DNA of 64,000 bases from Paenibacillus polymyxa M1 (GTDB taxonomy: Bacteria > Bacillota > Bacilli > Paenibacillales > Paenibacillaceae): NCBI RefSeq assembly GCF_000237325.1, contig NC_017542.1, forward strand, positions 819,501 to 883,500, written 5' to 3'. Position numbers and translations under genes: made by a program. This document shows positions 33,759 through 41,869 of the stretch, one piece after another (position 1 is the first letter of the stretch; the number at the start of each line of letters is the position of its first letter). The notes below the pieces were generated by a model. It was not told the origin of the DNA. It saw only the letters and a list, made by a program, of their open reading frames with translations, and made no database searches.

Positions 33759-33799
33759 GGTGTTTTCCTCCTTGATTATTTATTGGACGTTATGTATTT

Positions 33800-33953
33800 G
33801 TCTCATTTAGTTTATTCGGACAAACCCATATGTAAGACCATATTTTTTTGTGCGTATAGGGTAGGCTTAGCCTCGTTATGTGCTGACCCAATGAATGAAA
33901 CCAATCCGAAAAGCAGCTTTAATCCTTACACAAAAGGGTTAGAGCTTTTTTTT
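33800..33953 (+). ncRNA. Possible small RNA or leader ending in an orphan terminator
   Basis: A strong intrinsic terminator (13-bp stem, two G-U pairs: 33915-33927 with 33934-33946, then eight T to 33953) reads rightward but follows no gene and ends 10 bp before the frlB promoter. The 100-150 bases before it include the pairing GGGT/ACCC around an inner GGC/GCC. It may be a small RNA, a condensed riboswitch, or insulation against transcription into frlB. The 5' end is a guess. Confidence 0.35.
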
Positions 33954-33963
33954 ATGAGGGGAC

Positions 33964-34027
33964 TTGACACTTTCGATGAAAGCGCTTATATTTATCTCGT
34001 AAACAATACGTTATATAACGTTATATA
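33964..34027 (+). promoter_or_regulatory. frlB promoter with cre-like site and operator palindromes
   Basis: TTGACA (33964-33969), a 17-bp spacer and TATATT (33987-33992). TGAAAGCGCTTATA (33977-33990) overlaps the -10 and resembles a CcpA cre site. Just downstream, TATATAACGTTATATA (34012-34027) is a perfect 16-bp palindrome, overlapped by ACGTTATATAACGT (34008-34021). The ATAACGTTAT core recurs before the GntR and amidohydrolase genes. The expected outcome is catabolite repression plus repression by the GntR protein. Confidence 0.75.
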
Positions 34028-34043
34028 GAAGGAGAGATAAAAA

Positions 34044-35012
34044 ATGAATGTACAACAGACGATTCAGACGATTAATGAACAAGCGAATGGGAAGATTTCT
34101 GAGGTTTATTTAGTAGCCTGCGGGGGCTCACTAGTTGATATGTATCCTTCAAAATATTTTCTGGATAGTGAAGCAAAGAAACTGGTAGCAGGGATGTATA
34201 CAGCGAATGAGTTTGTACATGCGTTGCCCAAACGATTGGGGGCACACTCAGTGGTCATCGTTTGTTCCCACGGTGGAAATACTCCAGAATCGGTCGCAGC
34301 TGCTAAATCTGCCAAAGAGAAAGGTGCTTATACCATTGGCTTAACCCACAATAGTGAAGCGAGCCTGCTTAACTATTCGGATTATTCCTTCCTTTACGAG
34401 TGGGGGGATGAGAGCGATGTTAAAAACAACCCGATGGCCATTATTCTAGAACTTACGGTTGAACTGCTTCAAATCACTGAGGGCTATGCGCATTACCCAG
34501 CTTTCCAGAATGGATTGGGAGCAATCAATGGGATTATTAACCGGGCCAAAGTCCAAGTTGAACCGCGCGCTCAAGTATTCGCTGACAGATACCGCAATGA
34601 GGAACTCTTTTATATCCTGACCAGCGGAGCATCTTATGGACATGCTTATGGCTTTGCCATCTGCTCGCTGATGGAAATGCAATGGCTTCATGCAGCTTCT
34701 ATCCATTCCGGTGAATTCTTCCATGGCCCATTTGAAGTAACGGATAAGGAAACTCCATTTATTCTGATGATCAACGAAGGACGTACACGGGCGCTGGATG
34801 AGCGGGCACAGACTTTCCTGAATCAGTATGCCGAGAAAGTGGAAGTGATTGATGCAAAGGAGCTTGGCATCGGAACGATTGCAGACGAAGTGGTAGAGTT
34901 TTTTAACCCGGTTTTATTTTACAGCATTGTATGTGTGTATCGTGAAGCACTAGCAAATGTACGCAACCACCCATTGGAAACTCGCCGTTATATGGGCAAA
35001 GTAGCTTACTAA
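34044..35012 (+). CDS. frlB: Fructoselysine-6-phosphate deglycase-like SIS protein
   Basis: A 322-residue double-SIS-domain protein close to FrlB/YurP. 'VYLVACGGSLVDMYPSKYFLDSEAKKL', 'VIVCSHGGNTPESVAAAKSAKEKGAYTIGLTH', 'LMEMQWLHAASIHSGEFFHGPFEVTD' and the terminal 'HPLETRRYMGKVAY' match FrlB landmarks. FrlB splits fructoselysine 6-phosphate, or other fructosamine 6-phosphates, into the amino acid and glucose 6-phosphate. AAGGAGAG precedes the ATG. It is followed 28 bp later by the FrlD-type kinase. The exact Amadori substrate is not readable from sequence. Confidence 0.9.
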   Translation: MNVQQTIQTINEQANGKISEVYLVACGGSLVDMYPSKYFLDSEAKKLVAGMYTANEFVHALPKRLGAHSVVIVCSHGGNTPESVAAAKSAKEKGAYTIGLTHNSEASLLNYSDYSFLYEWGDESDVKNNPMAIILELTVELLQITEGYAHYPAFQNGLGAINGIINRAKVQVEPRAQVFADRYRNEELFYILTSGASYGHAYGFAICSLMEMQWLHAASIHSGEFFHGPFEVTDKETPFILMINEGRTRALDERAQTFLNQYAEKVEVIDAKELGIGTIADEVVEFFNPVLFYSIVCVYREALANVRNHPLETRRYMGKVAY

Positions 35013-35040
35013 GCGCACCTACCAACAGGAGGAAACCATC

Positions 35041-35853
35041 ATGAAGGTTCTAGGCATTGGCGATAATGTGGTAGATAAATATGTTCATCTGCGCATGATG
35101 TACCCTGGCGGCAATGCGCTTAATTTCAGTGTGTTTGCCAAAAAAGCGGGAGTGGATGCAGCCTTTATAGGCGTGTTTGGGGACGATCACGAAGCACGGC
35201 ATGTAGAACATACCCTCCGTGAGCTTGACATCGATATTTCACGGTGCAGATATCACAGCGGTGAGAACGGCTGTGCACGTGTAACCCTGGAAGACGGAGA
35301 CAGAGTATTTCTGGGCAGTAATGAGGGGGGAGTGACACGTCTCCATCCATTGGAACTGAGCGAAGATGACAAGGATTATCTTGGCGGATTCGACCTGATT
35401 CATACTGGCTTGTACAGCCATACAGGCCACTTGCTGCCCGAGTTGGAGACACTGGGAATTCCTATTTCCTTTGATTTTTCAGATGATTTTACAGATACAC
35501 AGGTAGAACAATATATCATGCATGCCGATTTTGCATTCTTCTCTTGCAGCCATATGACGGATGAAGAGACACAGAATTTTATCCGTTCCAATCGAAAAAA
35601 AGAGGGGCAAATTCTGGTCGCCACACGTGGCGGTGACCGATCTATCGCCTATGATGGTACGAAGTTCTATTTTCAAATGCCCGATTCCGTTGACGCTGTG
35701 GATACCATGGGAGCAGGCGATTCTTATATAACTGCTTTTTTACTGAGCTTTTTGGAAAAAGGCAACATTCAGGCTGCTATGGCAGAAGGCTCAAGGCTTG
35801 CCGCCCAGAGCTGCCTGGTAGAAGGTTCCTTCGGATACGGCGTTCATTATTGA
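35041..35853 (+). CDS. frlD: Fructoselysine 6-kinase-like PfkB sugar kinase
   Basis: A 270-residue PfkB-family kinase like FrlD: 'GIGDNVVDKYVHLRMMYPGGNALNFSVFAKKAG' at the front (substrate lid and GGNA), 'FDFSDDFTD', and the ATP/anion-hole motif 'DTMGAGDSYITAFLLSF' (about 221-237) with the catalytic Asp. It would phosphorylate the Amadori compound at C6 for FrlB. GGAGGAAACC supports the start. Short for PfkB (often 300+) but equal to FrlD. Confidence 0.9.
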   Translation: MKVLGIGDNVVDKYVHLRMMYPGGNALNFSVFAKKAGVDAAFIGVFGDDHEARHVEHTLRELDIDISRCRYHSGENGCARVTLEDGDRVFLGSNEGGVTRLHPLELSEDDKDYLGGFDLIHTGLYSHTGHLLPELETLGIPISFDFSDDFTDTQVEQYIMHADFAFFSCSHMTDEETQNFIRSNRKKEGQILVATRGGDRSIAYDGTKFYFQMPDSVDAVDTMGAGDSYITAFLLSFLEKGNIQAAMAEGSRLAAQSCLVEGSFGYGVHY

Positions 35854-35916
35854 CGATCCTTTTCGAATATCTTCACTTGTAAGAATATGTAACCTTTGAT
35901 ACTCTAAGTGAGAGTG

Positions 35917-35930
35917 ATATAACGTTATAT
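35917..35930 (+). promoter_or_regulatory. Operator palindrome before the GntR gene
   Basis: ATATAACGTTATAT, a 14-bp perfect palindrome 18 bp before the GntR start, identical to the core of the site at the frlB promoter. It implies autoregulation. Confidence 0.75.
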
Positions 35931-35948
35931 GACAAGTGAGGGTACATT

Positions 35949-36662
35949 ATGTTAAATTCAGACCAAGCGGAGCCATTATATATTCAATTACAAAAAGCGG
36001 TCAAAACCGCAATTCATAATGGAACATTTACGCAAGGAAGTCGTATACCGACCGAAACAGAATTAAGCGAAATGTATAATGTAAGTCGAATTACTGTAAG
36101 GAAAGCAATTGCCGAATTAGTTCATGAAGGTTATCTGACCAAACGTCAGGGAAAAGGAACCTTTGTCAATATCCCCAAAATTGGACGGAAGATTGAGCAT
36201 GTGATCAGCTTTACGGCTGCTTGCAAATCCAACGGGCTTTCTTCACACAGTGAGGTTACAAAACGTGAAATCATAGCAGCAGATGAAGAAATTGCACATC
36301 AGTTGCAGCTATCGCCAGGAGAAAAAGTGTTATTTATCCAGCGTAAAAGATATGCGGATGATCGTCCCCTGATGCTGGAAAACAATTTTTATCCTTATGA
36401 ACGCTTTGCATTTCTAATGCACGAGCAGTTGGAGGGGTCTGTATACGAACTGCTGCGGCAAAAATACAGCATCGACCCTAACCAGCCAGGAGAGACGATA
36501 TTACAAATTGCCTTGGCGGATGAAAATCAGGCCAAATTGCTGGAGACGGCGATCGGGCAGGCGTTGTTTTACATGCATACCATTATCTATGACCAGCATG
36601 GAAGCCCGGTTCATGTAGGAAAACAGTACATCATCGGAGACCGCTACCAATTCTCCATATAA
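35949..36662 (+). CDS. GntR/UTRA-family regulator (FrlR-like)
   Basis: A 237-residue GntR-HutC regulator. The winged helix is 'IPTETELSEMYNVSRITVRKAIAELVHEGYLTKRQGKGTFV' (about 33-73); the UTRA ligand domain follows (about 95-235, 'LQLSPGEKVLFIQRKRYADDRPLMLENNFYPYERF'). HutC-type regulators bind phosphorylated sugars or amino-acid derivatives. The three ATAACGTTAT sites around frlB, this gene and the amidohydrolase are its likely operators. In B. subtilis FrlR represses the frl operon; the role here is inferred from that. Confidence 0.92.
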   Translation: MLNSDQAEPLYIQLQKAVKTAIHNGTFTQGSRIPTETELSEMYNVSRITVRKAIAELVHEGYLTKRQGKGTFVNIPKIGRKIEHVISFTAACKSNGLSSHSEVTKREIIAADEEIAHQLQLSPGEKVLFIQRKRYADDRPLMLENNFYPYERFAFLMHEQLEGSVYELLRQKYSIDPNQPGETILQIALADENQAKLLETAIGQALFYMHTIIYDQHGSPVHVGKQYIIGDRYQFSI

Positions 36663-36736
36663 TCCGTTACCTGTTATGCAAGGTAGTTCAGGTACGTCTG
36701 GCTTCTGCTTCCATCCAATAGGGAGAAGCAGAAGCA

Positions 36737-36762
36737 TTGACATAACGTTATATTACGTCATG
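36737..36762 (+). promoter_or_regulatory. Operator/-35 of the amidohydrolase-carrier unit
   Basis: TTGACA (36737-36742) runs into ATAACGTTAT (36742-36751), the same palindromic core as at 34012 and 35917, and TGACATAACG...TTACGTCA extends the dyad. A -10 at 17 bp is poor (ATGTTG). Repressor binding would block the -35. Confidence 0.65.
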
Positions 36763-36796
36763 TTGTTAGGTGAATCAATCATGAGGTGGTGAAACT

Positions 36797-38380
36797 ATGC
36801 AAGGGATGAAAGATACATTAGCAGACAAAGTATTACTCTCCAATGCTATTTTTAATGGATTGGAAAATGAAGCTTCGCCCGGGTTTATTGCAGTGCGAGG
36901 AGAACGTATTGCAGCAGTGGGGCATCCGGAAGAGGCACAAGCCTGGATAGGATCGGAAACGGTTGTCTATGATCTGGGCGATGCCTTTATCATGCCGGGA
37001 ATTCATGACAACCATGTATTTTTCACCGGATATATGTCAATGCATCGGGGCGTGGATCTGACGCATACAGCCTCAAGTGAAGAAGCAGTGCAACTACTGC
37101 TGCAAGAGGCAAACCACCTTCCATCAGGAAAAGATGTAACCGCTTACGGTTGGAGCGAGGAAAAATGGGGTGAGCTGCCTGAGCCAAGCTTGTTGGATGG
37201 ATTGTTTCCCGATCGGGCGGTCATCGCCATCAACCAAAATAAAAGTTACTGCTGGATGAATCGATTGGCTGAGGAGAGATATCAATTTTCGCCAGATCAA
37301 TGCAGTGCCGAAGCACGCGCTTTACTGCTCCAAGCTATGATGCAGGACCGTAGCCTTGTCCAACAAGAGTTTATGGAATTTTGCCGCCTGCTGGCTGCAC
37401 GAGGGGTTACTTCTATAAAAGATATTGGCTTTGACCGGCATAGCGAGCTGCTTCCAATTCTAGAGGAATTGAAAGAAACAGGTGAACTTCCACTCCGGTT
37501 TCATTTCTCGCTGGAACCGGTTGTCGAACCGTTTGATATAAGTATTGGTATCAAGTATAAGGCACTTTATCATGGAGACCTTATTCGTTTTCAAGGCTAC
37601 AAGCTGATGCTTGACGGCGTCGTAGCCGATCATACAGGGGATATGTTGGAGCCTTACGCAGATATGCCTGGAGTCACGAATTTGAGGGCGGTCGATTACG
37701 AAAAAATTGAAGCCTCAGTTCTGGAAGCGGACAGCCAGGGGATCAAATGCTGCCTAACTGCAGAAGGCGATGCTGCGATTCGCCAAGCAGTATCCATGAT
37801 TGAAAAATGCCGCGCGCAGCAAGGCAATCACCTTATCAGACATTCGATCAGTGATCTGGAGTATCCTCATCCAGATGACCTGAACAGAATGGGAGAAAAC
37901 GAAATTTTTGCCGAGGTCTATGCTCAGATTTTGCTGCTAAATCCCTCTTACGAAGAGGCTTATATGTCTGCTGTGGCAGGCAAAGAGAATGAAAACCGTT
38001 TTTATAATTATAAGTCCATGCTGGAAGCTAACGTGCCGATCACTATAGGTACTGATTTGCCTTTATTTATCACCAGTGTCCCCGATTCGCTGTATGCGGC
38101 CTCTCACCGATTATTCCCGGATGGCTCACCTGCTGGAGGCTGGTATCCTGACCAAGGAATGCCGGCATCCGAAGTTTTAAAGGCATGGACCATTAATGGA
38201 GCCAAACATTGTTATATGGAAGAGGTTACAGGTACGCTGGAGGCTGGAAAATATGCTGACATCGCCGTTTTTGATCGCGACCTCCTTAATGCATCCGCTG
38301 GTGACATCAGGGATGCCCAAGTGATATTGACCATTATGGGAGGGAAGGTTACGTATAACCATTCTTGGAATGAGGGATAA
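36797..38380 (+). CDS. YtcJ-like amidohydrolase with altered metal ligands
   Basis: A 527-residue protein of the Amidohydro_3/YtcJ group. The composite N- and C-terminal barrel edge (LADKVLLSNAIFNG..., TLEAGKYADIAVFDRDLL) and an 'HSISDLEYPHPDD' motif are present. The usual metal motif after 'MPG' reads 'IHDNHVFFTG', so the second His of HxH is Phe, and the usual 'HAIGD' segment reads 'LTAEGD'. It may use a different metal set or substrate. It shares the frl operator core and is 3 bp from the YfcC carrier gene, suggesting hydrolysis of an acylated or peptide-linked form of the imported compound. The substrate is an inference. Confidence 0.82.
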   Translation: MQGMKDTLADKVLLSNAIFNGLENEASPGFIAVRGERIAAVGHPEEAQAWIGSETVVYDLGDAFIMPGIHDNHVFFTGYMSMHRGVDLTHTASSEEAVQLLLQEANHLPSGKDVTAYGWSEEKWGELPEPSLLDGLFPDRAVIAINQNKSYCWMNRLAEERYQFSPDQCSAEARALLLQAMMQDRSLVQQEFMEFCRLLAARGVTSIKDIGFDRHSELLPILEELKETGELPLRFHFSLEPVVEPFDISIGIKYKALYHGDLIRFQGYKLMLDGVVADHTGDMLEPYADMPGVTNLRAVDYEKIEASVLEADSQGIKCCLTAEGDAAIRQAVSMIEKCRAQQGNHLIRHSISDLEYPHPDDLNRMGENEIFAEVYAQILLLNPSYEEAYMSAVAGKENENRFYNYKSMLEANVPITIGTDLPLFITSVPDSLYAASHRLFPDGSPAGGWYPDQGMPASEVLKAWTINGAKHCYMEEVTGTLEAGKYADIAVFDRDLLNASAGDIRDAQVILTIMGGKVTYNHSWNEG

Positions 38381-38382
38381 AC

Positions 38383-39813
38383 ATGAACATCACGAATAAA
38401 AAATGGAAATTATCCTTGCCCCATAGTTATACCTTAATATTCTTGATTATTATTACAGTCGCCGCGTTGACATGGGTTGTACCCAGCGGTCAATTTGAGC
38501 GTCATGAAGTGACAGTGAACGGTGTGACCAAAACGGCAATCGTTTCAGGAACCTATCACTCTGTACCCAAAACAGGGGAGAACGGCGATTTAAGACAGGG
38601 AATCCCTCAGATCCTTAGCGCTCCTATTGAGGGGATTATCAATGCCGCCGATGTCGTCTCTTTTGTTCTTATTGTAGGCGGCTCCTTCGGTATTATTCTG
38701 CAGACAGGCGCCATTGATCGTGCGCTGACAGCTCTTGCCAGGCGGTTGAAGAATAAAGGGATTTTGCTTATTCCCATTGCTATGGTTATCTTCAGTCTCG
38801 GAGGTTCTACCTTTGGGATGAGTGAAGAAATTATTCCACTTTATGCGATTTTCATTCCGTTGATGTTTGCCTTGGGTTTCGACTCTATGACAGCGATTCT
38901 TATTTTATTTCTGGGAACGCAAATTGGCTATGTTGGTTCGACTGTCAATCCATTTTCAGTGTTGATTGCCCAGGGAATCGCAGGAGTGGAGGGGAATCCT
39001 CAGCTCTGGCTGAGATTTATCGAATGGCTTGTATTTACGATGATTTCTATTGCTTTTACGATGTGGTATGCGCACCGGGTGAAGCGAAATCCGGAGAAAT
39101 CCCTCGTGTTTCAAAGTGATATTATAAACCGCGAGCAATTTATTAAGGAAAGCACAGGCGAGGACGTCGTCTTCACATTCCGGGACAAATTAATTATAGG
39201 TGGATTTATTGTAACGCTTGGAGCGATTGTCTGGGGAATTTTGGTCAAAGGCTGGTATATGACTGAGATCGGCGCCCTTTTCTTTGCCCTTGGTATTTTT
39301 GTTGGGGTTGTCACCAAAATGAGTCAGAAGGAGATAGCTGAGAATTTTGTAAAAGGATGCGGAGAATTTATCTACGCCGCGGTGATCATAGGCCTCGCCC
39401 GCGGAATTCTGATTATCGCAGAACAGGGGATGATTATTGATACCGTATTGAATGCACTTGCAAGCGTCCTGGAAGGTTTGCCAAGTTATTTATTCACGAC
39501 TATTATGTTGCTTGCGCATAATATCATTACTTTCCTCGTTCCCTCTTCTTCGGGGGAAGCTGCACTAACCATGCCTGTACTTGCACCGCTTGGCGATCTT
39601 GTAGGCATTAATCGTGAAGCCGTAGTCACAGCGTACCAATTTGGTAACGGGTTAACCAATCTCATTTCACCGACAGGTGGAGTGCTGCTGGCAGGATTGG
39701 CCATTGCCCGGATCAGCTTTGGACAGTGGCTGAAGGTAATCTTCAAACTATTCCCGATTCTATGGCTGATAGCTGCTATTTTTGCCGCGATATCGGCTGC
39801 GGTGGGTATGTAA
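38383..39813 (+). CDS. YfcC-family carrier (ArcD/DcuC superfamily)
   Basis: A 476-residue membrane protein with about 12 helices. 'PHSYTLIFLIIITVAALTWVVPSGQFER' at the start and 'GGSTFGMSEEIIPLYAIFIPLMFALGFDSMTAILILFLGTQIGYVGSTVNPFSVLIAQGIAG' (about 145-206) are YfcC hallmarks; 'LVPSSSGEAALTMPVLAPLGDLVG' is the second half of the repeat. These carriers move amino acids, peptides or related anions with H+ or Na+. The gene starts 3 bp after the amidohydrolase stop, so both are co-transcribed. It probably takes the place of the FrlONM ABC importer or the FrlA permease seen elsewhere. Confidence 0.9.
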   Translation: MNITNKKWKLSLPHSYTLIFLIIITVAALTWVVPSGQFERHEVTVNGVTKTAIVSGTYHSVPKTGENGDLRQGIPQILSAPIEGIINAADVVSFVLIVGGSFGIILQTGAIDRALTALARRLKNKGILLIPIAMVIFSLGGSTFGMSEEIIPLYAIFIPLMFALGFDSMTAILILFLGTQIGYVGSTVNPFSVLIAQGIAGVEGNPQLWLRFIEWLVFTMISIAFTMWYAHRVKRNPEKSLVFQSDIINREQFIKESTGEDVVFTFRDKLIIGGFIVTLGAIVWGILVKGWYMTEIGALFFALGIFVGVVTKMSQKEIAENFVKGCGEFIYAAVIIGLARGILIIAEQGMIIDTVLNALASVLEGLPSYLFTTIMLLAHNIITFLVPSSSGEAALTMPVLAPLGDLVGINREAVVTAYQFGNGLTNLISPTGGVLLAGLAIARISFGQWLKVIFKLFPILWLIAAIFAAISAAVGM

Positions 39814-39828
39814 TCAATCAAATGAGGG

Positions 39829-39860
39829 CCCCTGTCTGTTAGAGACAAGGGTTTCTTTTT
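39829..39860 (+). terminator. Terminator after the YfcC gene
   Basis: CCCCTGTCT-GTT-AGAGACAAGGG hairpin followed by TTTCTTTTT. Confidence 0.75.
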
Positions 39861-39981
39861 GTGTTTGTGAAACAAGTCCTCTTATTTAGGAAGGCTACTC
39901 ATTTCTTTCCCAATATGGTGTATAAGTTTACGCGGAAAATAAATAATATGGATAGCATTTTCCTAAGGAGGAAATAAACTG

Positions 39982-41652
39982 ATGCTTGCTGATAACAGAT
40001 TACTCATTGCTGCTCTAGGCGGTGTTAATGAAATTGGAAAAAATATGTATTTCATCCAATACGATCAGGATATTGTCGTCATTGATTGTGGCTCCAAGTT
40101 TCCCAATGAAAATTTGCCTGGTATTGACCTCATTGTACCGGATGTCACCTATCTGCTGGAGAATCAGGATAAAGTTAGAGCGCTCATTGTAACCCATGGA
40201 CATGAGGATCACATCGGGGGCATTCCTTATTTACTGAAGCAGATCAACATTCCGGTATTCGGGACAAAGCTCACCATCGAATTAATTAAGATTAAGCTAA
40301 AGGAACATAATCTTTTACGTGATGCCGAGCTTCATCTTATAGATGCGGATTCTACCATTGATGTGGGGAAGATTCAGACATCCTTTTTCACTACTGTCCA
40401 CAGTATCCCAGATTGTCTGGGTGTTTTTTTTCAGACACCGGAAGGAAATGTGGTCCATACCGGGGATTTCAAATTTGATATGTCTCCTGTCAGCGGACCT
40501 TTTCCGGATCTTCATCGCATGGCTGAAATCGGAAAGAAAGGGGTTAAGGTGCTTCTCTCCGAAAGTACGAATGCGGAAAGACCAGGATTTACGCCTTCAG
40601 AACGCTTGGTTGGCGGGCACATTCTGGATGCATTCGCTCGAGCCAAGCAGCAGGTATTTATCTCCACGTTCGCTTCCAATGTGAATCGTGTCCAGCAGGT
40701 CATTGACGCTGCTGTGGAAACAGGCCGCAAACTGGTCTTACTCGGACGCAGCATGGTAAATGTGGTAACGGTGGCTAAAGAGTTGGGCTTCTTGCACATG
40801 CCCGAGGATTTGTTGATTGAGGCTGGAGAAACGGAGCGGTATCCTGCAGAAAAAATTGCAGTTTTATGTACAGGAAGTCAGGGTGAACCGATGGCTGCAT
40901 TGTCCCGTTTAGCTAATTCCCTGCATCCCAAAATCGAAATATTGCCTGGGGATACCGTCATCATTGCTGCGGGAGCGATACCGGGAAATGAGCGAAATCT
41001 TTCCCAAGTTATCGATAACCTGTACGTACTGGGCGCTAACGTTATTTATGGATCAGGCAGCGCTACGGGGATGCACGTATCCGGTCATGGCAGCCAAGAA
41101 GAGTTAAAGTTAATGATGACCCTGATGAAACCCCAGTATTTAATTCCTATACATGGTGAATTCAGAATGCTGCATCAGCATCGTCAGCTAGCAGAATCAG
41201 TCGGTATTCCTATGGAAAACGTATTTATTGTCCAAAACGGAGAGACAATTCAAATCGCAGAGGGAAGGGCATCCCTGGGTCCCAAAGTACCATCCGGCAA
41301 TAGCCTGGTAGACGGGCTGGTAACTGGTGATGTGGGCAATATTGTACTGCGGGACCGTAAAAAACTTGCCTCAGACGGAATGCTGATTATTGTGATGACT
41401 TTGAGCAAAAACGAAAAGCAAATGCTTGCAACGCCAGAAGTCATATCAAGAGGCTTTGTATTTGTTAAGGATTCCGAAGAGCTGATGAATCAGATTCGAG
41501 ACACGATTATGGCCACAGTGAACGAGTTAACAGAAATCGAAATGAGTCAGTGGGGCTTGATTAAGCAGATGTTAAAGGATAATGTGGGTCAGTTTATTTA
41601 CAGCCAAACCAAGAGAAGACCTATGATTTTACCTATCATTATTGAGGTTTAG
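39982..41652 (+). CDS. Ribonuclease J family exo/endoribonuclease
   Basis: A 556-residue RNase J: metallo-beta-lactamase plus beta-CASP domains. It opens 'LLIAALGGVNEIGKNMYFIQYDQDIVVIDCGSKFPNENLPGIDLIVPDVTYL'; the zinc motif is 'VTHGHEDHIGG' (HxHxDH), with 'HTGDFKFD' and 'LLSESTNAERPG' as further ligands. The C-terminal domain is present. It degrades and matures mRNA and rRNA 5' ends with RNase Y partners. CTAAGGAGG gives a strong start. It lies apart from def/ykqA-type neighbours, so it could be the accessory paralogue (J2-like) instead of the main J1. Confidence 0.93.
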   Translation: MLADNRLLIAALGGVNEIGKNMYFIQYDQDIVVIDCGSKFPNENLPGIDLIVPDVTYLLENQDKVRALIVTHGHEDHIGGIPYLLKQINIPVFGTKLTIELIKIKLKEHNLLRDAELHLIDADSTIDVGKIQTSFFTTVHSIPDCLGVFFQTPEGNVVHTGDFKFDMSPVSGPFPDLHRMAEIGKKGVKVLLSESTNAERPGFTPSERLVGGHILDAFARAKQQVFISTFASNVNRVQQVIDAAVETGRKLVLLGRSMVNVVTVAKELGFLHMPEDLLIEAGETERYPAEKIAVLCTGSQGEPMAALSRLANSLHPKIEILPGDTVIIAAGAIPGNERNLSQVIDNLYVLGANVIYGSGSATGMHVSGHGSQEELKLMMTLMKPQYLIPIHGEFRMLHQHRQLAESVGIPMENVFIVQNGETIQIAEGRASLGPKVPSGNSLVDGLVTGDVGNIVLRDRKKLASDGMLIIVMTLSKNEKQMLATPEVISRGFVFVKDSEELMNQIRDTIMATVNELTEIEMSQWGLIKQMLKDNVGQFIYSQTKRRPMILPIIIEV

Positions 41653-41705
41653 GAATAGCGGTAAACGTTAAAACAAGATGGAGTTTGTTCAATACGCGAT
41701 TACTC

Positions 41706-41751
41706 AAAAAAAGACTTAAATCAGCAATACAACTGATTTAAGTCTTTTTAA
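41706..41751 (+). terminator. Terminator of the RNase J gene
   Basis: AAAAAGACTTAAATCAG (ending 41724) pairs perfectly with CTGATTTAAGTCTTTTT (41733-41749). Confidence 0.9.
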
Positions 41752-41869
41752 TTCCTATTTTTCTTGAAAATTGCGGTTGTAATGGCGGTTTGTAGCGAAG
41801 CGGAGGATTTGAATCTGGAGAAGGGCCAGCGATCGTAAGATCAAAGCCTACGCGTAGTGCCTCCCACTC

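Noticed and set aside
33759-33963. A lysine (L-box) riboswitch for the LysE-type gene
   Set aside because: The stretch is too short and lacks the conserved AGAGGUGC-type core; only an orphan terminator on the other strand is present.
33783-34028. An 81-codon frame before frlB
   Set aside because: It runs through the terminator, the promoter and the operator of frlB and has no ribosome site.
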